NCBI GenBank assembly: GCA_964559835.1
Contig: CAZLJE010000021.1
Span: 30,512 to 94,511 of the forward strand
Reading direction: 5' to 3'
Length of the DNA: 64,000 nucleotides
Source of the DNA: DAISJI01 sp964559835
GTDB taxonomy: Bacteria; Acidobacteriota; Terriglobia; Terriglobales; Acidobacteriaceae
The notes beneath the pieces were generated by a model. The model worked only from the letters and a program-made list of their open reading frames with translations. It was not told the origin of the DNA and made no database searches. This document shows, one piece after another, positions 15,971 through 25,564 of this stretch. Numbering within the stretch: the first letter of the stretch is position 1; every line of letters begins with the position of its first letter. Both the position numbers and the translations under genes were made by a program.

Positions 15971-17296
15971 ATGCGTCATGCCGGACGATTGGCTGTTGTT
16001 GTTTTTCTGTTCGCAACCTTAGTGCAGGCACAAGCGGCGAAGCCGGCCGACGAGGTCTGGGCGATCCGTGCCGCTACGCTCCTGGACGGCAAGAGCGACC
16101 AGCCACAACATGACAAAGCCATCATCATCCGCGGCAACCACGTCGATGCAGTGATCGATGCCGGCGCGCTCGCGTCGCGAAATATCCTGCGCGTCGTCAG
16201 TCTGCCGGCGGGCTTGACCGTAATGCCCGGGATGATCGAGTCGCACACGCACATTTTTCTCCAGGGAGAAGACCCGGCCAAGGGCGGATACGACGTGAAC
16301 ATTTTGAAATATCCCTTGGCGTATCGCGCAGCGCGGGCAACGGTGTCCGCGAGGCGACTGCTGGAGCAGGGCTTCACCACGGCACGCGACGTCGAGACCG
16401 AAGGCGCAGGCTATGGCGATATCGGCATACGCGACGCCATCAACGACGGCTGGATCCCCGGCCCGCGGCTGTTCGTGGTCACGAAAGCGCTCTCGACGAC
16501 CGGCGGCTACCCGCTCGAGGGTTACGCGCCCGAACTCGACATGCCCAAAGGCGCGCAACTTGCCGACGGTCCGGTGGAATTCCGCAAGGCCACGCGCGAG
16601 CAACTCGGCAACGGCGCCGACTGGATCAAGGTGTACATGACGCATCGGTCGTGGGTGGATAAAGAAGGCCACCTGCAATCGCAGCCGACGCTCACGCTCG
16701 ACGAGATCAAGGCCGTCGTGGACGAGGCGCACGGCTGGGGCAAGAAGGTCGCATGTCACGCCTATAACGGCATCGGCATGCAGCGCGCGCTCGACGGCGG
16801 TTGTGACTCCATCGAGCACGGACTGGAATTGACGGATGCGAACGTCGCGCAGATGGTGCGACAGGGCACGTGGCTATGCCCGACCCTCATGCCGTATTAC
16901 TACTGGTGGGCCCCGGCCGACACTCCGGAAGGCAAGCGCGACCGCGCACGCGCCGCTGTTCACGGACCGTCGTTCCAAAAGGCGCTGAAGGCGGGCGTAA
17001 AGATCGTGTTCGGAACCGACGCGGGCAGCTTCGAATGGACGGACCCGAATTCGCCGATAGCAAAAGAATTCGGACACATGGTCGAGTTCGGCATGACACC
17101 GGCGCAGGCGATCAAGTCCGCGACGACCATGCCGGCGATCATGCTCGGCATGGAGGGACAGATCGGCGTGGTCGCGCCGGGAGCTTATGCGGACATCATC
17201 GCCGTGCAAGGCGATCCGCTCAAGGACGTAGGCGCGCTGAAGAACGTCAGTTTCGTGGTGAAGGACGGGAAGGTATTCAAGAACGACGTGCGGTGA
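15971..17296 (+). CDS. Secreted metal-dependent amidohydrolase (prolidase/imidazolonepropionase-like)
   Basis: ATG 15971 is the likely start because GGGGAGAGAG precedes it and a signal peptide follows (RLAVVVFLFATLVQAQA). The 441-residue protein has the amidohydrolase metal ligands: H92-T-H94 in ESHTHIF, a probable carboxylated lysine K220 in DWIKVYM, H263 in ACHAYN, H283 in SIEHG, and D350 in FGTDAGS. The C-terminal strand VAPGAYADIIAVQGDP is typical. It is likely a periplasmic or exported peptidase-like or lactone/amide hydrolase; the exact substrate is open. Its last 20 bp overlap the end of the convergent DUF2306 gene. Confidence 0.92.
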   Translation: MRHAGRLAVVVFLFATLVQAQAAKPADEVWAIRAATLLDGKSDQPQHDKAIIIRGNHVDAVIDAGALASRNILRVVSLPAGLTVMPGMIESHTHIFLQGEDPAKGGYDVNILKYPLAYRAARATVSARRLLEQGFTTARDVETEGAGYGDIGIRDAINDGWIPGPRLFVVTKALSTTGGYPLEGYAPELDMPKGAQLADGPVEFRKATREQLGNGADWIKVYMTHRSWVDKEGHLQSQPTLTLDEIKAVVDEAHGWGKKVACHAYNGIGMQRALDGGCDSIEHGLELTDANVAQMVRQGTWLCPTLMPYYYWWAPADTPEGKRDRARAAVHGPSFQKALKAGVKIVFGTDAGSFEWTDPNSPIAKEFGHMVEFGMTPAQAIKSATTMPAIMLGMEGQIGVVAPGAYADIIAVQGDPLKDVGALKNVSFVVKDGKVFKNDVR

Positions 17297-17921
17297 CGGT
17301 GTTCGGGAACATCGTCCGCCATTCCAGAAAGATGCTCGGCAAGAAAGCGGCCATGGCGATGGTGGTCCACACGACCATCTCGACGCCGGTAGACCCCAAC
17401 CGCAGGATGGGCGGGATCGGAATGATGAGGCGAGCTACGGTGAACACCATCGCAAAGGGGTAGCCGCGGACCATCCAGCGACGATGCTGTGCGATGTTGC
17501 CGCGCCGCACGCACGCCAGCGCAATCGCAGTACAGACAATCCATCCGAACGATTGCACGGACGATGCCGCGACCAGAGAAAGCGTGCCGATCCGCATCGC
17601 AACCGGGATCGCGAAGGGTCCGGCAAGGAAAACGCTGACCACGTAGACATATCCGAGCACGCGATGGACTTGCAGGTAATGCGCCCGTAGGCGGTTCGAA
17701 AACTGAAATGCACCCAAGATGAGCGCTAACCCGGCGAACACTGCATGCGCCGCCAAGTACCATTTCGCGGGCGCGAAATGATGTGCGATCTGGGAACCTG
17801 GATCGAGGATCTCCCGGTTCTTCATGTACGTCACGAAGATGGTCGCGGCGAAAAACAGCAGGAACGCCACCAACTTGGCCTGCGAACGCGAAGCACGCGC
17901 TGGTACTGCAACGGTGGACAT
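17277..17921 (-). CDS. DUF2306-type membrane protein
   Basis: This 214-residue protein has six probable membrane helices (about residues 17-32, 56-74, 85-105, 112-132, 152-172 and 183-198). It carries the histidine-rich motifs of DUF2306 proteins: HRVLGYVYVVSVFLAGPFAIPVA and NIAQHRRWMVRGYPF. The family resembles cytochrome b561-like membrane proteins; function is unproven. Its 3' end overlaps the amidohydrolase by 20 bp on the other strand, and 67 bp separate its start from the MFS gene end, so it could follow that gene in one transcript. Confidence 0.8.
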   Translation of the reverse strand: MSTVAVPARASRSQAKLVAFLLFFAATIFVTYMKNREILDPGSQIAHHFAPAKWYLAAHAVFAGLALILGAFQFSNRLRAHYLQVHRVLGYVYVVSVFLAGPFAIPVAMRIGTLSLVAASSVQSFGWIVCTAIALACVRRGNIAQHRRWMVRGYPFAMVFTVARLIIPIPPILRLGSTGVEMVVWTTIAMAAFLPSIFLEWRTMFPNTVTARRS

Positions 17922-17988
17922 GGACTCACCCCGTTGGCGGAACTGTATGGCGGACGAAAGACGCTGTCAACGGGAGCTTACTGTTACC

Positions 17989-19212
17989 CTAATCCGCGAC
18001 TACTTCCGGTTCCGAGTGCGGCAGAACCTCGTGCGGCCAACTGCTCAGGATGGCGAGGATCAGGCTGAAGATGGCGCCGGAGGCCAGAAAGGCGGCGCAT
18101 CCGGGCCACCCCCAGCGTTGCCAGAACCAGTCGGTGATGGTCGCGCCGGCGGCGCCGCCCAGGTAGTAGACGGTGACGTAAAGGCCCGCGGCGGAGGATC
18201 GGGCGCGTCCGGCAATCGCGCCCGTCTGCACCGTGGCTGCGGCCTGTGCGATGAACACACCCGACGAGAAGACAGCGAGACCGGCGATCACGACGGGGAG
18301 CGAGTGCGCCAGCGTCAGCAGCAGGCCGCAAATCATCATCGCGCAATAAAGAAAGGCGGTCGGACGAAATCCGAAATGGTCGAGAAATCTGCCGGAGAAC
18401 GGAGTAACTACTACGCCCAGCAAATAGACGAAGAAGATGCTGCCTAACTGCGCCGAGTTCAGATGAAACGGCGGCGCAGCGAGATAGAAATTCGCGTAGG
18501 TGAATGCGCCGACCAGCGAGAACAGCACCGCGCCACCGGTGCCGAAATTCGCGAGCAGCCGCCGGTTGCGCAGGTGACGCTTGGCGTCGGCTACGACGTG
18601 CGAGAGGTGCTCGGCGCGAACGAAGCGTGTGGACAGTGGCAGCCAGGCGCGGACCATGAGCGCTCCAGTCAGGTTCATCGCGCCCAGTACGACGAACGAC
18701 CAGCGCCATCCCCAGTGCGCGGCGACTACGCCGGAGATGAAGCGGCCGAGGAATCCGCCGAGCACGGTGCCGGTCACGTACGACGCCATCGCTCGTCCGA
18801 CACCGCGCCCCTCCCACTCCTCGTTGATGTAGGCGAGGATCACGGCAATGACGCCGGGGACAAACAATCCCTGGGCGAAGCGCCACAGGATGAGCGCGCG
18901 CAGGCTGTTCGCGGTGGCGCAGAGTACGGTGGGGACGGTCAGCAGCAGCAGCGACGGCGCGATGACCTTCTTGCGCCCCATGCGTTCGGCCAATGCGCCG
19001 ACCAAAGGCGCCGCGACGGCAACGGCAAGGATCGTTGCACTGACCGTGAGACTCACCTCCAACTCGGATGCCTGGAAGATGCGGCGCAATTGCGGGAGCA
19101 GCGGCTGGGTGCAGTACACGTTGAAGAACGTGCACATGCCCGCCATCATCACCGCGATCATCGTGCGGTCCAGTGGCACAGACATCGCGGCTTGAGATTT
19201 TTCAGGAGGCAT
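17989..19212 (-). CDS. MFS transporter (YnfM-like)
   Basis: This 407-residue protein has 12 predicted membrane helices. It starts with TFFNVYCTQPLLPQLRRIF and SELEVSLTVSATILAVAVAAPLVGALAERMGRKKVI, the helix 2-3 loop signature (GxLaDRxGRK type) of the major facilitator superfamily and close in wording to YnfM-type exporters of E. coli. The middle loop (WEGRGVGRAM) and second half are intact. It probably exports a small molecule by proton exchange; the substrate is unknown. Its start lies 8 bp beyond the 3' end of tRNA-Ser, so the two may share a transcript. No Shine-Dalgarno is visible; ATG 19185 is an alternative. Confidence 0.9.
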   Translation of the reverse strand: MPPEKSQAAMSVPLDRTMIAVMMAGMCTFFNVYCTQPLLPQLRRIFQASELEVSLTVSATILAVAVAAPLVGALAERMGRKKVIAPSLLLLTVPTVLCATANSLRALILWRFAQGLFVPGVIAVILAYINEEWEGRGVGRAMASYVTGTVLGGFLGRFISGVVAAHWGWRWSFVVLGAMNLTGALMVRAWLPLSTRFVRAEHLSHVVADAKRHLRNRRLLANFGTGGAVLFSLVGAFTYANFYLAAPPFHLNSAQLGSIFFVYLLGVVVTPFSGRFLDHFGFRPTAFLYCAMMICGLLLTLAHSLPVVIAGLAVFSSGVFIAQAAATVQTGAIAGRARSSAAGLYVTVYYLGGAAGATITDWFWQRWGWPGCAAFLASGAIFSLILAILSSWPHEVLPHSEPEVVAD

Positions 19213-19219
19213 TCAGAAA

Positions 19220-19309
19220 TGGCGGAGAGGGAGGGATTCGAACCCCCGGTAGCCTTTCGGCCACAGCGGTTTTCAAGACCGCCTGTTTCGACCGCTCACA
19301 CACCTCTCC
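19220..19309 (-). tRNA. tRNA-Ser (anticodon UGA)
   Basis: The minus strand reads GGAGAGG at the 5' end and CCTCTCC at the 3' end, forming a perfect 7-bp acceptor stem. A G discriminator and an encoded CCA follow. The anticodon stem GCGGT/ACCGC encloses loop CTTGAAA, giving anticodon UGA (decoding UCA). A long variable arm (GGCCGAAAGGCT) and the TTCGAATC T-loop are typical of tRNA-Ser. It is 90 nt long including CCA. Confidence 0.96.
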
Positions 19310-19669
19310 GCGTTACGAGAAGCGGCCTGTATTCACCAGTTTACAGCAGTGCCGCCGGTGCTGCTGTGCCCACCGAGGTACCGACCGCCTTTTCGAATCG
19401 GATACGGCCTGAGTTACGGGGACCTTAATCCCTAAGAGCGGACGGGCTGCGCGGCACTTTAATTACCTAATGTCCGGCGAGTGCATTCTTAGCCGCTAAA
19501 TGACGGAAAACATGAGAACTGTTGGTCGGCCAATTCTTAATCCCAGATGAATATGGTCATGGCCTAAGAGTATTACGTGTGCTTTCTACCTACTACTTCC
19601 GGGGTAAGCCTAGTTCCGTCTGCATAACGCAATCGCTACTCTCCCCGCACCCTCACAGGAGAGTGGCCC
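19310..19669. other. Non-coding space upstream of the phosphoesterase
   Basis: No credible gene was seen. The space should contain the tRNA-Ser promoter on the minus strand and the promoter of the 19670 gene, but no convincing -35/-10 pair was identified. Confidence 0.4.
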
Positions 19670-22405
19670 ATGTCCCGATTCAACTGCCTGCTGGCCGTGT
19701 TTGCCTTGTGTGCCGGCTGCTTCGCCCAAGTCCCGCGTTCTCATCACGTCGTGGTGTTGACGCTCGAGAACCACACCTACGAGCAGGTCATCGGAAATCC
19801 CGATATGCCGTTCTATAACCAGCTCGCAAAAACATACGGTCTCGCCACCCAATACTATTCGACGGAGCACAACTCGATCACCGGCCTGATGTGGCTGGTG
19901 GCGGGAACGTGGGTGACACACGACGACTCCACTCCCAATACGTTCGATACCGACAACATCGTTCGTGCGATGAAGAACAGCGGCGGCCGCACCTGGAGGG
20001 TGTACGCGTCCAACCTGCCGTCCATCGGCTTTACGGGCTACGCGGATAACACTCCTTATCTGAAGCGCCACAATCCGCTGGCGTACTTCACCGATGTGGC
20101 CAACGATCCAGCCCAGGCGCAAAACCTTCTGCCGCTCGATCCATATTTTCAGCAGGACATCGCCAACGGCACTCTGCCCGAGTACTCGTACGTCGTACCC
20201 GATGCCGATGAAGACGCGCACGACGGAACTCTTGCCCAGGCGGACCAGTGGATGCAGGCGAACGTTCCGCAGCTCCTTGCCAGCCCGCAGTTCCAACGGG
20301 ACGGAATCCTGTTGATCGTGTGGGATGAAGGAACGTTGGATCCGATCGGCAATTATCAATACAACGATAGCCGCGGCGAGGGGCTGGATCCGGCGGAGCT
20401 GGTTTATAACCCGAACGATCCCGACACGATCTGGGCGATTCCCGGCGGCCGCACTGCAACTCTCGTGATCGGGCCGGGGGTGAAGCCGGCATTCCAGTCG
20501 CAAAGCTTCTACAACGCACAGAATCTGCTGCGCACCACGTGCGACGCGCTGGCCCTGAGCACGTGCCCGGGAGCGGCCGCGACCGCTGTCCCGATGACCG
20601 ACTTCTTCGTGGGCCAACCGGATACGCCACCGCGACAGCCGCTGGAGGTGGTGATCTCATCGCCGGCGACGACGACAATCAGTTCACCGAACGGCACGCC
20701 TGCCAGCGTTCGAGTAGTCGCCGACGCGGTGGATCGTGTCAGCCGGCGCGTGAATGGCATGCTTGCCTACATGGACGATCAGCAGATCGCAGGCGGCACG
20801 GGCGTCAGCCACGTCGACACAACTCTTTCGCTCTCGCCGGGCACGCACCACCTCGTGATCATCGGCTGGAGCGAACTGACAAGTGTCGTCACAGGCCAGC
20901 CGGACGTGGAGGTTTCGTACAAGAGTGAACGCATGCTCACGGTCGGAGCAGGTTCCGCGCCCACAGTTGTGAACGGCCGCGTGACCGACATCTCCAGCGG
21001 CAGCGGAATCGCAGGCGCGACAGTGACCGTCGACGGGCAGACCGCCACTGCCGATGCGAGCGGCGCATTCACATTCAACAGCATCACGCCCGGAAATTAT
21101 CAGCTCAGTGCGGCAGCCAATGGGTACTTCAGCGAGTCGGCGGCAGTAGCGGCGGTGTCAGGAACGACGGCGAGCGTGAACGTGCAGTTGCCGACAGGCG
21201 GCATTGTGGCCGGCACAGTCACGGCCAATGGCGCCCCGGCGGCGAATGCAACCGTGGCGATTTCCGGAGGGTCCGTAGCGACTACGAAAACTGTCACGAC
21301 CGACAGCACCGGCGCATTCAGTTCGAACTGGGTGCCGGTTGGAAACTACACCGTGTCAGTGTCCATGACCGGGTATCCGGCTCAGACTTCCACGGTCGTC
21401 GCGAAGACTGGTGCAACGGCAAGCGTGAATCTTGCGCTGACCTCCAAGACCACCGTCTCCGGGCAGGTCGTCGACATCAGCAGCGGACGCGGCATTTCCG
21501 GCGCGACCGTGACGCTGGGGTCGTTAACGGCAGTTTCGGATTCGAGCGGCGCGTTCAATTTCAGCGTGGTTCCAGGCAGCTACAGTGTGAGCGCAGTTGC
21601 GCCCGGTTATTTCCAGGAAGCCAGCACGTTCACGGCGACATTGGGCGCCGCAGCGAACGTGAAGGTGCAATTGCCAACCGGTGGATTGATCTCAGGCACG
21701 GCGAGTGCAAACGGTTCCCCGCTGGCGAATGCGACGATCACCATCTCGGGCGGTTCGGTGGCGACCACAAGAGCCGTTCAGACCGGCAGCAGCGGCTCGT
21801 TCTACTCGGATTACGTTCCCGTCGGCAGCTACACGGTGTCTTTGAATGCGACCGGGTACCCCGCGCAGTCGCTGAACACGACCGTTAACACGGGCTCGAC
21901 CGCAACGGCAAACTTCACCCTCAGCTCGACGGCGACCGTAAATGGCCAGGTTACCGACATCAGCACCGGAATGCCGATCGCCGGCGCGACCATCACAATC
22001 GGTTCGCAGCAGATGACCGCGGACAGCAACGGCAACTATTCGGCAACACTGCCGTCCGGTTCGGTATCAGCATCGGCTGTCGCAAACGGTTATTTCAAAT
22101 CCACTCGCACCGTCTCGCTCACTCCGGGACCGCAGACGGCCAACTTTCAACTGGCGACCGGCGGCAAATTGGCGGGAACGATCACGCAGGCTGGAATCGC
22201 TGTCGCAAATGCAACCGTGGTGATTTCTGGCGGGGTGATCAATTCGTCGGTCACGACCACAACGAACTCGGCAGGCGCCTACAACTCGGACTGGGTGCCG
22301 GTCGGACCGTACACCGTCAGCGTTTCCGGAGGCACATCCTCCAAAAGTGCCGCAGCGACTGTTCTCACCGGCAACACTACAACCCTCAACGTAACTCTGC
22401 CGTAA
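19670..22405 (+). CDS. Secreted phosphoesterase with three two-module carboxypeptidase-regulatory repeats
   Basis: This 911-residue protein has a signal peptide (FNCLLAVFALCAGCFAQ) and an AGGAGAG ribosome site. Residues about 20-300 form a phosphoesterase domain (acid phosphatase/phospholipase C-like, PF04185 type): VVVLTLENHTYEQVIGN, STEHNSITGLMW, a YVVPDADEDAHDG metal-binding stretch, and ILLIVWDEG. A Greek-key-like linker follows. From residue 434 there are three copies of a pair of beta modules: A (VNGRVTDIS type, starting 434, 596, 757) and B (GGxxxGTxxANG type, starting 510, 671, 831). The modules match carboxypeptidase-regulatory-like domains. Extracellular phosphate release or surface binding is likely. 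A lipobox-like GC in the signal region leaves lipid anchoring possible. Confidence 0.85.
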   Translation: MSRFNCLLAVFALCAGCFAQVPRSHHVVVLTLENHTYEQVIGNPDMPFYNQLAKTYGLATQYYSTEHNSITGLMWLVAGTWVTHDDSTPNTFDTDNIVRAMKNSGGRTWRVYASNLPSIGFTGYADNTPYLKRHNPLAYFTDVANDPAQAQNLLPLDPYFQQDIANGTLPEYSYVVPDADEDAHDGTLAQADQWMQANVPQLLASPQFQRDGILLIVWDEGTLDPIGNYQYNDSRGEGLDPAELVYNPNDPDTIWAIPGGRTATLVIGPGVKPAFQSQSFYNAQNLLRTTCDALALSTCPGAAATAVPMTDFFVGQPDTPPRQPLEVVISSPATTTISSPNGTPASVRVVADAVDRVSRRVNGMLAYMDDQQIAGGTGVSHVDTTLSLSPGTHHLVIIGWSELTSVVTGQPDVEVSYKSERMLTVGAGSAPTVVNGRVTDISSGSGIAGATVTVDGQTATADASGAFTFNSITPGNYQLSAAANGYFSESAAVAAVSGTTASVNVQLPTGGIVAGTVTANGAPAANATVAISGGSVATTKTVTTDSTGAFSSNWVPVGNYTVSVSMTGYPAQTSTVVAKTGATASVNLALTSKTTVSGQVVDISSGRGISGATVTLGSLTAVSDSSGAFNFSVVPGSYSVSAVAPGYFQEASTFTATLGAAANVKVQLPTGGLISGTASANGSPLANATITISGGSVATTRAVQTGSSGSFYSDYVPVGSYTVSLNATGYPAQSLNTTVNTGSTATANFTLSSTATVNGQVTDISTGMPIAGATITIGSQQMTADSNGNYSATLPSGSVSASAVANGYFKSTRTVSLTPGPQTANFQLATGGKLAGTITQAGIAVANATVVISGGVINSSVTTTTNSAGAYNSDWVPVGPYTVSVSGGTSSKSAAATVLTGNTTTLNVTLP

Positions 22406-22424
22406 GACGTCAAAGCAATGCGAT

Positions 22425-22457
22425 ATCCGGGCCTCGACGACGAGTCTAGGCCCGGAT
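22425..22457. terminator. Bidirectional hairpin between convergent genes
   Basis: A 10-bp perfect stem (22425-22434 with 22448-22457) and a 13-nt loop lie 20 bp after the phosphoesterase stop and 11 bp before the end of the Xre gene on the other strand. No long T run follows. Confidence 0.6.
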
Positions 22458-22467
22458 GTCTTACGCT

Positions 22468-22740
22468 TCAGGCGGCTTCTCGCGCCTTCTCGTCCCCCGA
22501 CATTTTTTCTTTGGACTTATGGCCTCGAGCTGCGGACACTCGGCGCACCCGGCGCTCGGGGATCTCGAGGACCTCGATCATTTGCTTTTCAAGATGCTGG
22601 GATGGAACGACGTCACCGCAAAGAATCTTGGCGATCATGGTGCTACTGACCCCGAGTGCCAGGGCTAGATCCTCCCGCTTGAGGTTCTTGCGTCTCATTG
22701 CACCCTTCAGGGTGGCAGCAAGCTCCAAATTACTGTGCAT
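22468..22740 (-). CDS. Small Xre-family helix-turn-helix protein
   Basis: This 90-residue protein contains a helix-turn-helix (LKREDLALALGVSSTMIAKILCGDVVPSQHLEKQMIEVLEI, about residues 20-60) typical of Xre/Cro DNA-binding proteins. The tail is basic (HKSKEKMSGDEKAREAA). It probably represses a nearby or distant target. No toxin partner is adjacent and no operator was identified. The divergent upstream space (22741-22873) is short and shows no obvious palindrome. Confidence 0.8.
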   Translation of the reverse strand: MHSNLELAATLKGAMRRKNLKREDLALALGVSSTMIAKILCGDVVPSQHLEKQMIEVLEIPERRVRRVSAARGHKSKEKMSGDEKAREAA

Positions 22741-22873
22741 TCATAACTCCACGTTGTATTAGAGACTTCAAGTGGCGTTCTGACGTAGGATGACGCAAAT
22801 CGACGCTTTGCTGCCTCAAATCCAACCCCGGTCATCTTCTGGTTTGAAAAGGAGGCCGCAGTCGCCGCTGACC

Positions 22874-25021
22874 CTATCTGCGACCGTTTGTCGATAAGCG
22901 GCGTTTCAGCAGGACTTCCTGGGCGTTGACGCGTTCCTCGCCAGGTGCGCTCGCTTTGCGTTCGTAGGTGCCGTCCGGGAGCATCACGCGCGCTTTCACA
23001 TTGTCGGCCAAATAAAGGTCCAGGACCTTATCGCGGAGGTGACGTATCAAGCGAGCGTTTTCAATGGGAAAAAGCACTTCCACGCGCCGATTGAGGTTGC
23101 GGGACATGAGGTCCGCGCTGCCGGCATAAACGGTCTCATCTCCGCCGTTTGCGAAGTAGTAGATGCGGCTGTGCTCCAGGAACCGGCCGACAATACTGGT
23201 GACACGAATCTTTTCGCTGGCGCCGGGCACACCGGGTCGCAAACAGCAGATGCCGCGAACGAGTAATTCGACCTGTACTCCAGCCTGCGAAGCTTCGTAG
23301 AGCAAGCGGATCATCTTCGCGTCGGTCAGCGAGTTCATCTTCAGGATGATCCGGCCATTGCCTGATTTTTTCTGGTGTTCGATCTCGCGGCGCACCAGCG
23401 CTTCAAACCGTTGACGGAGATTGATGGGAGCCACGAAAAGTTTTCGATAATCGGTTTTTGCGGAGTATCCCGTCAGGTAGTTGAATAAGTCCGTCACGTC
23501 GGCGGCAATGTCTTCGTCCGCAGTGAATAGCCCTATGTCAGTGTAAAGATGCGCCGTGGTGGGATTGTAATTACCGGTCCCAAGGTGGACATAACGGCGG
23601 ATCTGGTCGCCTTCCTGGCGAACAACGAGGGCTGCCTTCGCGTGCACTTTGAGCCCCGACAGGCCGTACACGACATGGCCGCCACTTTTTTCCAGCGCTC
23701 GCGCCCACTCGATATTGCTCTCTTCATCGAAGCGTGCCTTCAACTCCACCAATGCGGCTACCTGCGTCTCGTCTCCGATGGCCTCGAGGAGTTGCGCAAC
23801 GATGGGAGAATTCCGGCCGACGCGGTACAAAGTCATTTTGACGGCCAGTGACGAGGGATCATGGGCCGCTTTGTGGAGCAGATCGACTACGGGAGCAAAA
23901 GAGTCGAACGGATGGTGCAGCAGGACATCCGTCCGGCGGACGATGGCGAATAGATCTTCCTCTTCGTTTTCGTTATCGAGCGGGGGCGGGACCTGGGAAA
24001 CGAAGCTGGGCCACTTCAGGTCGCTGCGGTCGATGTCGGCGACGTGGCGCAGGCGCGAGAGCGACAGACGGCCCTTCATCCGGAAAATGCTCTTGCGGTC
24101 CACTTCCAGGTTGCTGATCAGGATCTTCAAGATGTGCGACGGCATGCCGACGCCGACTTGCAACCGAACAACGTCGCCAAAGCGGCGCTGGCGCAATCCT
24201 TCTTCTGTCGTTTCCAGCAGGTCACCCGCCTCGAGCTCCTGGATCTCGATATCGGCGTCTCGCGTGATATGGAACGGATGCGACTCGAGGATCTCCATGC
24301 CGGGAAAGAGGGCCTGCAGGTTGGCCGCGATCAGGTCTTCGATCCAGATGAACGCCTGCGGCGGCTTCGCAGCCTTCTTTCGGGCGACGCGGTCCACGGG
24401 GATGATCTGCGGCAAACTGTCCGGGACCTTGACCCGTGCAAAACGCTCGTCACCATTGGTATCGCGGATCAGGACGGCCAGGTTAACGCTCAGATTCGAA
24501 ATGTGAGGAAACGGCCGTCCGGGATCGAACGCAAGAGGTGTCAGGACCGGAAATATGATGTCTTCGAAATATTTATCTGCCTTGGTTTTCTGCCGTGCGT
24601 TGAGTTCCGAGTAATCGAGAAAGTGGATTCCGCTACGCTCCAGTGCCGGCATCAGCTGTTTATGCAGGCAGCGCTGCGCCGCAGTCATGAGGGTACCGAC
24701 CTCTGTGCGGATGGCGTCGAGCTGCTCGCGCGGCGTCATACCGTCCGCGCCGATCTCCCCCGTACCGGATTCCAACTGCCGAATCAACCCGGCGACGCGG
24801 ACCATAAAGAACTCGTCCAGGTTCGATCCGACGATGGACAGGAACCGGACCCGCTCGAGGAGAGGGTTTTCGGCATCCACAGCCTCTTCCAGAACGCGCT
24901 TCTGAAACGCGAGCAAACTCAGCTCGCGATTCAGGTAAAAAAACGGATTATCCAGGTCGGCGGCAGGAATCGTCGCTGGCTCTGCGGCGGTCGCACGGCC
25001 GTTCGCGGTTTTCTGGACCAT
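22874..25021 (-). CDS. ppk: Polyphosphate kinase 1
   Basis: This 715-residue protein matches PPK1 in length and motifs. The N-terminal LNRELSLLAFQKRVLEEA and SNLDEFFMVRVAGL precede RVGRNSPIVAQLLEA and the catalytic-core segments HAKAALVVRQEG and YVHLGTGNYNPTTAHLYTDIG, which hold the phosphorylated His region. EILFP-type wording appears near the C terminus as VEVLFPIENARLIRH. PPK1 reversibly makes polyphosphate from ATP at the inner membrane. No ppx exopolyphosphatase is next to it. Start ATG 25021 gives the normal N terminus. It is divergent from the small basic protein at 25350. Confidence 0.97.
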   Translation of the reverse strand: MVQKTANGRATAAEPATIPAADLDNPFFYLNRELSLLAFQKRVLEEAVDAENPLLERVRFLSIVGSNLDEFFMVRVAGLIRQLESGTGEIGADGMTPREQLDAIRTEVGTLMTAAQRCLHKQLMPALERSGIHFLDYSELNARQKTKADKYFEDIIFPVLTPLAFDPGRPFPHISNLSVNLAVLIRDTNGDERFARVKVPDSLPQIIPVDRVARKKAAKPPQAFIWIEDLIAANLQALFPGMEILESHPFHITRDADIEIQELEAGDLLETTEEGLRQRRFGDVVRLQVGVGMPSHILKILISNLEVDRKSIFRMKGRLSLSRLRHVADIDRSDLKWPSFVSQVPPPLDNENEEEDLFAIVRRTDVLLHHPFDSFAPVVDLLHKAAHDPSSLAVKMTLYRVGRNSPIVAQLLEAIGDETQVAALVELKARFDEESNIEWARALEKSGGHVVYGLSGLKVHAKAALVVRQEGDQIRRYVHLGTGNYNPTTAHLYTDIGLFTADEDIAADVTDLFNYLTGYSAKTDYRKLFVAPINLRQRFEALVRREIEHQKKSGNGRIILKMNSLTDAKMIRLLYEASQAGVQVELLVRGICCLRPGVPGASEKIRVTSIVGRFLEHSRIYYFANGGDETVYAGSADLMSRNLNRRVEVLFPIENARLIRHLRDKVLDLYLADNVKARVMLPDGTYERKASAPGEERVNAQEVLLKRRLSTNGRR

Positions 25022-25349
25022 AACGCTTCTGGAGCTAACGGGCTAACGTACCTGGCCGGGCCCGATCACAGGCACACTGTAGGCGAGCGTTTCTGGACCC
25101 GCACTTCCTCGTATAACGACAGTTTATCCTCTACTCCCGCCGTCCTCAAATACCTGCGAAGGTCGAGTGAGGTTGTCGCGAGCACCCAGCCCGTTTAGGC
25201 GACGCAACTCTAGTCGGGCATAATTAATCCGAGATTACAATCGCGTAAAGAAACGACGCCGCAAGACAACGTCTCCGGTCGCCCCTCCGCTTATTTCAGA
25301 GCACAACTTCGCTGCGTCAGCCTGCGTCTCACGTTTAGAGAGGTAAGAG
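25022..25349. other. Non-coding divergent region between ppk and a small basic gene
   Basis: 328 bp with no credible gene. An AT-rich patch (CATAATTAATCC) lies near 25219-25230, but no well-spaced -35 element was found. It should contain both divergent promoters. Confidence 0.4.
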
Positions 25350-25553
25350 ATGCCAGCAAAGAAAAGCAGTGGACGGAAGTACGGCAAGGCGGCGCAGAAG
25401 TCGGTGAAGAGTGCGATGCACCGCCGCAAGAAAGGGACGTTGAAGAAGAGCAAGGGCGGCAAAGGGGGCAAGGTGAAGAGCCGTAAGCAGGCGATCGCCA
25501 TCGGACTGTCCGAGGCGAGGAAGAAAGGCGCGAAAGTCCCGAAGAAGAAATAG
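25350..25553 (+). CDS. DUF6496-type small basic protein
   Basis: This 67-residue protein, of which roughly 40% is Lys or Arg, begins MPAKKSSGRKYGKAAQKSV and ends SRKQAIAIGLSEARKKGAKVPKKK, the characteristic C terminus of DUF6496 proteins. AGAGAGGTAAG precedes its ATG. The composition suggests nucleic-acid binding, in the manner of small plasmid- or genome-encoded basic proteins, but function is unknown. It is followed 11 bp later by another tiny basic gene, and the two probably form one operon. Confidence 0.75.
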   Translation: MPAKKSSGRKYGKAAQKSVKSAMHRRKKGTLKKSKGGKGGKVKSRKQAIAIGLSEARKKGAKVPKKK

Positions 25554-25564
25554 GAGGGGTCGTC

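Noticed and set aside
18463..19428. 321-codon open frame on the plus strand running across the tRNA
   Set aside because: It crosses the tRNA-Ser gene and mirrors the MFS transporter, so it is not a gene.
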